DNA from: JAEUKQ01 sp964414755
GTDB taxonomy: Bacteria; Pseudomonadota; Alphaproteobacteria; JAEUKQ01
Direction of reading: 5' to 3'
Assembly: GCA_964414755.1 (NCBI GenBank)
Contig: CAYPXH010000004.1
Span: forward strand, 11,302-75,301
Length of the DNA stretch: 64,000 nt
The notes beneath the pieces were generated by a model. That model was given only the letters and a program-made list of their open reading frames with translations, was not told where the DNA came from and did not search any database. Every line of letters begins with the position of its first letter. Positions within the stretch are counted from its first letter, which is position 1. A program made the position numbers and the translations under genes. This document shows positions 17,149 to 24,973 of the stretch, one piece after another.

Positions 17149-17928
17149 TTACACCCGCCACGCTGTATGAATCGCTACAATCCCGCCGGTTAGACTATAA
17201 TATTGTCCATGGCGAAAGCCAGCCTGGTTTAATTTGTCCAGCAGGTGTTCGGGGGTTGGAAATTTGCGAATACTTTCAACAAGATATTGATACGAATGTT
17301 GGTCCTGTGCAATCAATTGTCCCAATCTTGGCAGAACATGGAATGAATAAAGATCATAAAAACGCTGTAAAAAGGGCAGCGCGCTTGGACTAAATTCCAA
17401 ACAGCAAAAAAGCGCTCCTGGTTTTAACACCCGGTAAGCTTGCTTTAATGCATCATCAATCCTACTTATGTTTCTTAGTCCAAACGCAATGGTGTATAAA
17501 TCGAATTTTTGACTTTGGAAGGGTAGAAGTTCGGCATTTGCTTGCACCCATTCGATAGAATGAAGAATCCCCTTGGCTGTGGCTTTTTTTTGACCAACAT
17601 CAAGCATTGCTTGGGTTAGGTCGGCAACAGTTATGGTGCCGCCTTTTGTTTGCATTAATTGTTGGCCGCCACAGGCTTGAAGCAGACGAAAGGCTATGTC
17701 ACCTGTACCACCCGCCACATCCAGAATGTGTTGACTTGCATTTGGTCGGCATAAGGAAATCATAGAATTTTTCCACAATCGGTGAATGCCAAAAGACATC
17801 AAATCGTTCATCAGGTCATATTTGCGGGCTACGCTGTTAAAAACATCAAGCACAAGAGCGGTTTTTTCCGTGGCTTCAACACGCTGGTTGCCAAACCATA
17901 CAGGCGATGTATCTTGTTGATTATTCAT
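17149..17928 (-). CDS. ubiE: Ubiquinone/menaquinone C-methyltransferase UbiE
   Basis: SAM-dependent C-methyltransferase of quinone biosynthesis. 259 residues with 'KYDLMNDLMSFGIHRLWK', SAM motif I 'ILDVAGGTGDIAFRLL', 'FDLYTIAFGLRNISRIDDAL' and the signature ending 'YYSLTGGIVAIHTAWRV'. All are typical of UbiE. It is divergent from mutM (39 bases between the two starts) and followed by ubiB with a two-base spacer. The mutM/ubiE-ubiB divergence is common in Alphaproteobacteria. Confidence 0.97.
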   Translation of the reverse strand: MNNQQDTSPVWFGNQRVEATEKTALVLDVFNSVARKYDLMNDLMSFGIHRLWKNSMISLCRPNASQHILDVAGGTGDIAFRLLQACGGQQLMQTKGGTITVADLTQAMLDVGQKKATAKGILHSIEWVQANAELLPFQSQKFDLYTIAFGLRNISRIDDALKQAYRVLKPGALFCCLEFSPSALPFLQRFYDLYSFHVLPRLGQLIAQDQHSYQYLVESIRKFPTPEHLLDKLNQAGFRHGQYYSLTGGIVAIHTAWRV

Positions 17929-17967
17929 ATCGTGCCACTTTGCTTAATATTGATAAAGGTTTTTTGA

Positions 17968-18795
17968 ATGCCCGAACTACCCGAAGTTGAAACAACCTGC
18001 CGTGGCCTACAAAAGCATATGGCGGGTGCTGTTATCCAGCAAGTCTTGTTATCGCGATCCGATTTGCGTAAACCTGTTCCAGACAATTTAGGCTCCATTC
18101 TTTCCGGCAAAAAAGTTGATCAGGTAAAAAGGCGGAGCAAGTATATCTTGATATTTTTAGAAGAACAATATGTTCTGCTTATTCATCTTGGTATGTCGGG
18201 ACGTATTATTCATGCGCCGCGGGCAATCCAACGCGACCGGCATGATCATTTATGTTGGCAAATCAATAATGGTGGCTGGTTTCATTTTCGCGACCCCAGG
18301 CGTTTTGGGCTAATTGATCTTTTGAAAAAAACAGACATCAAAAATTATCCCTTATTTCAAAACCTTGGCCCCGAGCCCTTAGATGACACTTTTACCAATA
18401 AATTTTTAGGGCAAATTCTGCAAAAACGGGATACACCAATTAAAACATTATTGCTGAATCAACAAATAATTGCTGGAATTGGAAATATCTATGCTTGTGA
18501 AAGCCTTTTTTATGCGGGCATATCGCCATGGCGGCCTGCAAAATCGCTAGGCAAGAACGAAGTAAATATTTTGCGGGATATGATTCGTCAAACCTTAAAC
18601 AAGGCAATAGCTGCTGGTGGATCTTCCGCGCGCGATTATATACAACCAAGTGGGGAAATGGGTCTTTTCCAACACCAATGGGTGGTATATGACCAGGAAG
18701 GAAAAGCATGCCAACGTCCATCGTGCAGTGGTACAATAAAGCGCAGTGTACAGGCGGGCAGGTCAACTTTTTATTGCCCTTGTTGTCAACAATAG
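17968..18795 (+). CDS. mutM: Formamidopyrimidine-DNA glycosylase MutM (Fpg)
   Basis: Base-excision enzyme for 8-oxoguanine and formamidopyrimidines with AP-lyase activity. 275 residues beginning 'MPELPEVETTCRGL' (Pro2 nucleophile, Glu3), the middle signature 'DPRRFGLIDLL', helix-two-turn-helix 'QQIIAGIGNIYACESLFYAG' and a C-terminal zinc finger. The finger reads 'CQRPSC' then 'QAGRSTFYCPCCQQ' (C-x4-C and C-x2-C), a spacing seen in other alphaproteobacterial Fpg. Length is normal. It is divergently transcribed from ubiE with a very short shared promoter region. Confidence 0.97.
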   Translation: MPELPEVETTCRGLQKHMAGAVIQQVLLSRSDLRKPVPDNLGSILSGKKVDQVKRRSKYILIFLEEQYVLLIHLGMSGRIIHAPRAIQRDRHDHLCWQINNGGWFHFRDPRRFGLIDLLKKTDIKNYPLFQNLGPEPLDDTFTNKFLGQILQKRDTPIKTLLLNQQIIAGIGNIYACESLFYAGISPWRPAKSLGKNEVNILRDMIRQTLNKAIAAGGSSARDYIQPSGEMGLFQHQWVVYDQEGKACQRPSCSGTIKRSVQAGRSTFYCPCCQQ

Positions 18796-18864
18796 AAGGA
18801 TTGATTAGCTATGATAAAAGGGTTAGGGTGCACATAAAATTCTATCTAACAAATATAAGGATTA

Positions 18865-19644
18865 ATGATGAACTATCAAAATATTATTGCTGAAAAGCGG
18901 GGCAAGGTTGGTTGGATAGCTTTAAACCGCTCCAAGGCATTAAATGCACTGTGCCACGACCTGATCCAGGAATTAAATCAGGCTATAAACCAATTTGAGG
19001 ATGATACGTCTATTCATGTTTTGGTATTAACCGGTAGCGAGAAAGCTTTTGCTGCTGGTGCCGATATTCGCGAGATGAAGGATCGTGATTATATGGATGT
19101 ATATAAATCTGATTTTATTACCAAGGGTTGGCAACGCGTTGCCAGTTGCAGGAAACCTGTTATAGCTGCGGTAGCAGGTTATGCACTTGGAGGCGGATGT
19201 GAAATTGCCATGATGTGTGATATAATTTTAGCGGCTGATACCGCAAAGTTTGGCCAACCCGAGATCAATTTGGGTACTATTCCCGGTTCTGGGGGCACAC
19301 AAAGACTGACAAAAATTATAGGTAAATCAAAAGCTATGGAGATGTGCCTTTCAGGGCGTATTATGGACGCTGCTGAAGCGGAAAAGTGCGGTTTGGTAAG
19401 CAGGGTTATTGCCGCTGCCGATCTGTTGCAAGAAACGATGAAACTGGCAGAAAAAATTGCGGCTATGTCATTACCGGTGGCAATGATGGTTAAAGAATCT
19501 GTGAACAGATCATACGAGACAGCCTTGGCTGAAGGGTTGCTTTTTGAACGTCGCTTATTTCATTCAACCTTTGCATTACAGGATCAAAAAGAGGGGATGA
19601 ATGCTTTTGTTGAAAAGCGGCCACCTCAATTCAAGAATATCTAA
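18865..19644 (+). CDS. Enoyl-CoA hydratase (crotonase family)
   Basis: 259-residue crotonase that hydrates 2-enoyl-CoA to 3-hydroxyacyl-CoA in fatty acid or amino acid degradation. The oxyanion-hole segment is 'AFAAGADIREM'. Both catalytic glutamates appear, in 'GYALGGGCEIAMMCDI' and 'FGQPEINLGTIPGSGGTQRL'. Having both supports true hydratase activity rather than another crotonase reaction. AAGG lies a few bases before two adjacent ATGs (18865, 18868). It follows mutM, the usual alphaproteobacterial neighbour. The exact chain-length preference cannot be read. Confidence 0.93.
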   Translation: MMNYQNIIAEKRGKVGWIALNRSKALNALCHDLIQELNQAINQFEDDTSIHVLVLTGSEKAFAAGADIREMKDRDYMDVYKSDFITKGWQRVASCRKPVIAAVAGYALGGGCEIAMMCDIILAADTAKFGQPEINLGTIPGSGGTQRLTKIIGKSKAMEMCLSGRIMDAAEAEKCGLVSRVIAAADLLQETMKLAEKIAAMSLPVAMMVKESVNRSYETALAEGLLFERRLFHSTFALQDQKEGMNAFVEKRPPQFKNI

Positions 19645-19710
19645 AACAAGCACAGTAATCATACAAATCTTATCCCAGCAAAATCGGAAGAAGGCATTGG
19701 GCAACAGATA

Positions 19711-20991
19711 ATGATTGCAAGCAAACGATTGCAACAGCGAACGTTGGTATTTATTCGTTGGCTAGCCATTGCTGGCCAACTAGGCGCAGTTATTTTTGTA
19801 GCCTTTGTTTTGGGTTACGATTTTCCGTGGGTATGGTGTTTCGGTGCCGTGTTTGCTTTAGCCGTTATTAACATCGTGGCTGGTGCAACTAATCCTAGGC
19901 CATTTTTAGGGGATTACGCGGCAGGGGCCTATTTATCATTTGATATGATTGAGCTTAGCTTTCTTCTATACCTAACAGGTGGTATTAATAACCCTTTTGC
20001 CATGCTTATACTAGCCCCAATTACTGTTTCAGCCACTATGTTGTCGCGTACAGTTACCATTTTTCTTATTGGCTTGGGATTCGCCTTAATCATTTTTTTA
20101 TCATTCTTTCACTATCCGCTGCCACTAGGACAAGAAATGGCAAAATTACCCATAATATATTCATGGGGACAGTTAACAGCCCTTTGTCTATCCTTGGTTT
20201 TTATCGCTTCTTACTTGGCTATTGTTTCTGCAGACTCACAAAAATTGTCGGGTGCGGTGTTCGAGATGCAAAAACTGTTGGATCAACAGGGGCGTATATC
20301 TGCCTTGGGTGCCCAGGCTGCTGCGGCTGCACATGCTTTGGGTACACCGCTCGCTACAATTTCAATTGTCGCCAAAGAGCTACAACAAGAACCCCAAAAC
20401 ACCAAGCAATGGAAACAAGATATAGAATTACTACAAACTGAAACCAAACGTTGTCAGAATATTTTAGCAAGTCTGGGGCAGGGTTTGAAAATGCAGCCAT
20501 TCGGTGCGTCAGAAGATACTTTTCTTGATGGATCTTTTAGCCAATTACCATTGCCATCATTGATTGAATTGGCTGCTGAACCTTATATAAGGGAAGATAT
20601 TGATTGGAGCATTAAAACAAAGCTGCCGACTAATGCTATTCCCAAACTTTTCCCAAAAGCAGAAATTTTGCATGGATTTGGTAATTTGTTGCAAAATGCT
20701 TTTCAATTTGCACGTTCAACAGTGCAGGTGCTGATTGATCACGATCAACATAATTATCTTGTTATTATTCAGGATGATGGTCCAGGTTTTACAACAGAAA
20801 TTCTTGACAGGCTTGGCGAACCTTATATATCAACGGGTGCCCAGAATCGCAGCCCAGCTGGGACAAGTCATATGGGTTTAGGAATTTTTATTGCGCAGAC
20901 AACGCTTGCAACATTACCAGCCCGGATAATTTTTGAAAATCAACGCAATGGTGGTGGGCAGGTAACCGTTATTTGGGCAAAGAAAGGTTGA
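19711..20991 (+). CDS. regB: Redox sensor histidine kinase RegB/PrrB/ActS-type
   Basis: Membrane sensor kinase that responds to the ubiquinone pool and to disulfide state and phosphorylates RegA. 426 residues with about six N-terminal membrane helices, the quinone-associated heptad 'GGINNPF' (90-96), an H-box at His208 and a conserved linker Cys248 ('KRCQNILASL'), equivalent to the redox-active Cys of Rhodobacter RegB. The ATPase domain has 'NLLQNAFQFA', 'QDDGPGF' and 'MGLGIFIAQTTLA'. The H-box reads 'AAAAAHALGTPLATI', with Ala in place of the usual Glu after the phospho-acceptor His. It is followed by regA 40 bases on, and both are likely co-transcribed. Confidence 0.93.
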   Translation: MIASKRLQQRTLVFIRWLAIAGQLGAVIFVAFVLGYDFPWVWCFGAVFALAVINIVAGATNPRPFLGDYAAGAYLSFDMIELSFLLYLTGGINNPFAMLILAPITVSATMLSRTVTIFLIGLGFALIIFLSFFHYPLPLGQEMAKLPIIYSWGQLTALCLSLVFIASYLAIVSADSQKLSGAVFEMQKLLDQQGRISALGAQAAAAAHALGTPLATISIVAKELQQEPQNTKQWKQDIELLQTETKRCQNILASLGQGLKMQPFGASEDTFLDGSFSQLPLPSLIELAAEPYIREDIDWSIKTKLPTNAIPKLFPKAEILHGFGNLLQNAFQFARSTVQVLIDHDQHNYLVIIQDDGPGFTTEILDRLGEPYISTGAQNRSPAGTSHMGLGIFIAQTTLATLPARIIFENQRNGGGQVTVIWAKKG

Positions 20992-21031
20992 CCAAAATTT
21001 CTAGAATCCCATATAATGTTTATGGTGCAAA

Positions 21032-21619
21032 ATGAAGCAAAAGCAAAATACAGACATCCAGCAAGTAACGGAACAAACAAGCAAAGAACAAACAGGCAAA
21101 ATTTTGCTGATTGTTGATGATGATCAAGTTTTTCGGCAGCGTTTGGCTTTAGCAATGGAAAAGCGCGGGTATATAACCCATACAGCTGAAAACAGTAAAG
21201 ACGCCTTAACAGTAGCAGCCCAGGTTATGCCCGATTATGCCATAGTTGATCTGCGGTTGGTAAACGAAAATGGGCTTGAAATTGTCCCAGCCCTTCGTCA
21301 CCTGAAAGAAAAAATGCGCATAATAATGTTGACTGGTTATGGAAATATCGCAACAGCGGTTGCCTCGGTTAAGGCTGGTGCTGTTGACTATTTGGCAAAA
21401 CCCGCTGATGCAGATGCCATTGAAGCTGCATTACTGCAGAAAAAAAGTGAGTTGCCAGAAATATCACCAGTATTAATGAGTGCAGATCGTGTCCGTTGGG
21501 AATATATTCAGCGGGTTTTTGAACAATGTGGTCGAAATGTTTCTGAAACAGCGCGTAGCTTGCGCATGCACCGGCGAACATTGCAGCGGATTTTAGGCAA
21601 ATATGCCCCTAAAGATTAA
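21032..21619 (+). CDS. regA: Response regulator RegA/PrrA/ActR
   Basis: Global redox response regulator, in relatives controlling respiration, photosynthesis and nitrogen or carbon fixation. The 195 residues contain a receiver domain ('LIVDDDQVFRQRLALAMEKR', phospho-acceptor Asp73 in 'YAIVDLRL', 'MLTGYGNIATAVASVKAGA') and a short Fis-type DNA-binding helix-turn-helix. The HTH 'CGRNVSETARSLRMHRRTLQ' is nearly identical to the extremely conserved RegA recognition domain. The extra 20 residues at the N terminus are Gln/Lys-rich. Its last 17 bases overlap the rsmB start. Confidence 0.95.
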   Translation: MKQKQNTDIQQVTEQTSKEQTGKILLIVDDDQVFRQRLALAMEKRGYITHTAENSKDALTVAAQVMPDYAIVDLRLVNENGLEIVPALRHLKEKMRIIMLTGYGNIATAVASVKAGAVDYLAKPADADAIEAALLQKKSELPEISPVLMSADRVRWEYIQRVFEQCGRNVSETARSLRMHRRTLQRILGKYAPKD

Positions 21620-22928
21620 TCCTGGTATTTTTACTAAACATCCCCCGGCAGTTCAAACTAGGCTTATTATAGCCCATGCTATAGGGTTAATGGTCGAGAG
21701 TCAGGATAAAATTGATCAGGCACTTGTTAAAAGTGGTTTCTTACAGCTTAAAGAATTGCGGGACAAATCCTTTTGTAGACTGGTAACTTTGGCAACTTTA
21801 CGGCATTGGGGACAAATACGCCAAGCTTTATTGCCCTACATTAAAAAACCCATTCCTGCGGTTGATGCAGTAGTTTACAACATCATTGCTTCGGCTTTGG
21901 CACAAGTAATTATTTTGAAAACACCACCCCATGCTGTTGTACATACAGCAGTTGAGGCGGTTAAAGTTTTTTACCATCTGCGTAAATATCAAGGATTCGT
22001 GAACGCTATTTTACAGAAATGGTTACGTGATCACCAATCTGGCTTTAATCTGCCAGATGCTCAATTTAATTATCCAAACTGGCTTTTACAGTCATGGAGC
22101 AGCTTGTATGGGAGTATAAAAACCGATAAAATTATTTCCAGTTTTCAACAAGAACCAATGTTGCATCTGTCGATAAAAAATCAAACTGAATATTGGGCGA
22201 TGCAGTTACAGGCAAAGCATCTTACCGAAAATGTTTACTATCGACAAACAGATGGCGATATTAGCCATCTCCCAGGATACCACGAAGGAGCATGGTGGAT
22301 ACAAAATGCTGCAGCGACGCTACCAGCGTCGTTACTGCATATACAACCTGGAGAACGTGTTTTGGATTTATGTGCTGCACCGGGTGGTAAAACCGCTCAA
22401 TTAGCTGCTACTGGTGCTTTCGTGACGGCGGTAGATAATGATGGAGTACGTTTAAACATATTGCAGCAGAATATGCGGCGTCTGGGATTAGAAGCTGATA
22501 TAGTGCAAGCTGATGTGTGCGCGTGGCGACCATCAGCACCCGCCCATTATATTTTGTTAGATGCCCCATGTTCGGCAACCGGAACACTGCGCAGACACCC
22601 GGAAATCGCCTGGCGGCGAACTTTGAACGATATTGACCGGTTGGTTGGTCAGCAGCGACAATTGTTACAATCTGCCTATCATATGTTGGCACCCGGCGGT
22701 AAGATGATATATGCAACTTGTTCGTTACAGCCAGAGGAAGGGGAACAGCAAATAGAATGGTTTTTGGCAACCTACCCTGAAATCAGAATAGACCCTATTA
22801 GACCAGCCGAACCCAACCAATTACAAACAGTAATATCCGACCAGGGAACAATACGCACCATGCCCTATGATCATCCTGAAGCTGGCGGGTTAGACGGGTT
22901 TTTTATAGCGCGGTTACAGCGTGTATAA
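21603..22928 (+). CDS. rsmB: 16S rRNA m5C967 methyltransferase RsmB
   Basis: SAM-dependent methyltransferase (Fmu/Sun family) for 16S rRNA C967. The N-terminal ~140 residues are a NusB-like RNA-binding domain ('AVDAVVYNIIASALAQVI', 'FVNAILQKWL'). Then follow the Rossmann catalytic domain with 'QNAAATLPASLL', 'VLDLCAAPGGKTAQLA' and 'DAPCSATGTLRRHPEI', with the two Cys of the family in 'APCSATG' and 'ATCSLQPEEGE'. The start overlaps the end of regA by 17 bases; AGG sits a few bases before it. 441 residues is the family length. Confidence 0.95.
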   Translation: MPLKINPGIFTKHPPAVQTRLIIAHAIGLMVESQDKIDQALVKSGFLQLKELRDKSFCRLVTLATLRHWGQIRQALLPYIKKPIPAVDAVVYNIIASALAQVIILKTPPHAVVHTAVEAVKVFYHLRKYQGFVNAILQKWLRDHQSGFNLPDAQFNYPNWLLQSWSSLYGSIKTDKIISSFQQEPMLHLSIKNQTEYWAMQLQAKHLTENVYYRQTDGDISHLPGYHEGAWWIQNAAATLPASLLHIQPGERVLDLCAAPGGKTAQLAATGAFVTAVDNDGVRLNILQQNMRRLGLEADIVQADVCAWRPSAPAHYILLDAPCSATGTLRRHPEIAWRRTLNDIDRLVGQQRQLLQSAYHMLAPGGKMIYATCSLQPEEGEQQIEWFLATYPEIRIDPIRPAEPNQLQTVISDQGTIRTMPYDHPEAGGLDGFFIARLQRV

Positions 22929-22940
22929 AAAGCCAGGTGG

Positions 22941-23565
22941 CTATTTCTTCTTTTCTATCGGTTGGCGGATAATAACTTTGATCTTATCTGGCGCGGTACG
23001 ATTATGCTTGTTAAGATAGATTTCATGATGACGACCAGCGATGCTGGCATAGCCGCTTTTTTATTTCCGCACGCAAAAAATCAATTGTTGGTTGCTGGGT
23101 TTCATAAGACCACAGAGGCAATATTTAGACGATCTGTTCTTCATGAAATTGGGCAAAATTCACATTAATCCTAGTGCCAGAAGGTCTTTATTGGCAGCGG
23201 CCTGCTTTAATGCTTCGTGAACCATTTTTTGTTAATCAATGTTGGCTGCGTAACCATGGCAACCCAATGCCAAAGTGATTTTTGTGCAAGCGTAAAAATA
23301 TGTGGCGGGTTAACACATCACAACCCCTCAAGCGGGATTACTGAATAATTGATAGACTGGTTTTTCTTAACAATCAATTTAAGGGCATATGACACCATAG
23401 AAAGACCTTCTAAGGCTTGTTTGCAAGATCGTGATACACCAGGATCACCCTGAACTGAACATCAATCATTAAGTAATGAAAAGGGAAGGCATCAACAATA
23501 TTAACAACTGATTTTTTAGAATTATAAAAAGATAATAATTCTTTTTTCAGATCAATTCTGGTCGT
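22941..23565 (-). pseudogene. Decayed GyrI-like small-molecule-binding domain protein
   Basis: No intact frame exists, but fragments on the minus strand reconstruct a GyrI-like protein from N to C terminus. They are 'TRIDLKKELLSFY', 'SVVNIVDAFPFHYLMID', 'GDPGVSRSCKQALEGLSMVS' followed by 'YALKLIVKKNQSINYSVIPL', 'HWVAMVTQPTLINKK', 'MVHEALKQAAANKDLLALGL', 'YETQQPTIDFLRAEI', 'GRHHEIYLNKHN' and 'RTAPDKIKVIIRQPIEKKK' before a TAG at 22943. At least three frameshifts and several in-frame stops separate them. The expected start codon appears as ACG (23563-23565), one change from ATG, inside the last codons of rmuC. The parent protein, in relatives about 200 residues, belongs to the GyrI/AraC effector-binding fold. 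Confidence 0.85.
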
Positions 23566-24973
23566 AATGCATCTTTTGTTCTTTTATATCCCATAACTGG
23601 GGATTAATCAATTTAGGTATGGCAGGTTTTGCGACTGGTGGAGAAATTTTGTCCTGCTGGGATTGAAATTGTGCAACTTTATGAAGTGTCGGTAAAATAT
23701 TTTTTTCAAAATCGCCAATTACACTATTATAATGTTCAATTGCTGCACCCAATTTTGTGCCCATATCAGACCAACTTTTGGCTGTTTTTCGCCAATATTG
23801 ATTTAGCTTGCTAATCAATTCTATTGTTTCTTCCCAGCTTTCTTGTTGGTTATGTTGCCGCCAGCCCCACTCAATAACCCGTAAAAGAGCGATAAGAGTA
23901 GTTGGTGTGGCAATTAAAATCTTTTTTTCAAAAGCATCTTCAAAAAGATTTGGATCCGCTTCAAGGGCAGCCTGATAAAAGTGATCGCCAGGAATAAACA
24001 GAATAACTAAATCAAAAACCGCTATACCCTGAGCATAATCTTTTTTGGCTAGTCGCATAAGATTACTGCGCACATGACCTGCATGTTGCTGGTAATAACT
24101 TTGTTGTTGTTGTTCATCGTTAGTTTCGCGTGCCAGCATATAAGATTCAAGAATAACTTTGGCATCAATAACAATCTGGCGCTTACCGGGCAAATTAACA
24201 ATCACATCAGGTCTTTTGCCACGCTCGGTCTCACTATCAGTTGATGTGGGCGAATGGGCTTGCTCGACAAAATCGCAATGAGCGGTCATACCGGCCATTT
24301 CCAATATATTACGAAGGGCAATCTCGCCCCATCTGCCGCGCTGTTGTGCCGACTGACGCAAGACATTGTTCAGACGACTTACTTCTTGCCGTGCAAGTTG
24401 GTTTGCTTTCTCAACTTGCTGCAGCTGGGCTTTAATATCTGTATAGCTAATTGTCCAATTCTGTTGAATCTCGGTCAGTTTTTGTTGGTATCGAACAAGA
24501 TCCTGGTTAATTGGCTGTGTTTGTTGCAAGAAAAGCTGGTATTGCTTGTCAAGTTCGTGTTGTTGTATCAAATGGCTATTTTGTAGATTTTGCTGTGCCA
24601 TGTTAATAAAAGATTGGTGAGCCTGCTGCAAGACCTGTTGGGCTATATTGGTAAATTGCTGCTCTTTGCTTTTGGCATCTTGTTCCAGGTACTGCATACG
24701 TGCGCGCGTCTCGGACACCGCGGTTTCAAGGTGCTGTTTTTCATGCAACAATGTTTGATAATCACTTCTTAGTTGCTGGCTATACTGTTCTTTTTCTTCA
24801 AGTTTACCTAATAAATGCTGTAGCTGGTACTGGCGTTCAACATCAAGTTCTGTACGTGTAAGCATAGTCTTGCGTTGATTGCGCCACCAGATCCAAGAAC
24901 TGATGAATCCAGCTAGAAAACTGCCCAAACCAATCAATATTACCCAAGAATTCTGTGTGAAAAACATCAACAT
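23552..24973 (-). CDS. rmuC: DNA recombination protein RmuC
   Basis: 473-residue protein of the RmuC family, predicted nuclease-like proteins that limit DNA inversions at short inverted repeats. One N-terminal membrane helix ('SWVILIGLGSFLAGFISSWIWW' without its ends, about residues 8-28) is followed by a long Gln/Glu-rich coiled coil to about residue 205. The conserved core comes next: 'QRGRWGEIALRNILEMAGM', 'GKRPDVIVNLPGKRQIVIDA', 'FIPGDHFYQAALEADPNLF', 'ILIATPTTLIALLRVIEWGW'. The start overlaps the preceding stop by one base (TAATG type), so it is translationally coupled with the acetoacetyl-CoA synthetase gene. Its 3' end overlaps the dead GyrI-like gene. Confidence 0.93.
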   Translation of the reverse strand: MLMFFTQNSWVILIGLGSFLAGFISSWIWWRNQRKTMLTRTELDVERQYQLQHLLGKLEEKEQYSQQLRSDYQTLLHEKQHLETAVSETRARMQYLEQDAKSKEQQFTNIAQQVLQQAHQSFINMAQQNLQNSHLIQQHELDKQYQLFLQQTQPINQDLVRYQQKLTEIQQNWTISYTDIKAQLQQVEKANQLARQEVSRLNNVLRQSAQQRGRWGEIALRNILEMAGMTAHCDFVEQAHSPTSTDSETERGKRPDVIVNLPGKRQIVIDAKVILESYMLARETNDEQQQQSYYQQHAGHVRSNLMRLAKKDYAQGIAVFDLVILFIPGDHFYQAALEADPNLFEDAFEKKILIATPTTLIALLRVIEWGWRQHNQQESWEETIELISKLNQYWRKTAKSWSDMGTKLGAAIEHYNSVIGDFEKNILPTLHKVAQFQSQQDKISPPVAKPAIPKLINPQLWDIKEQKMHYDQN

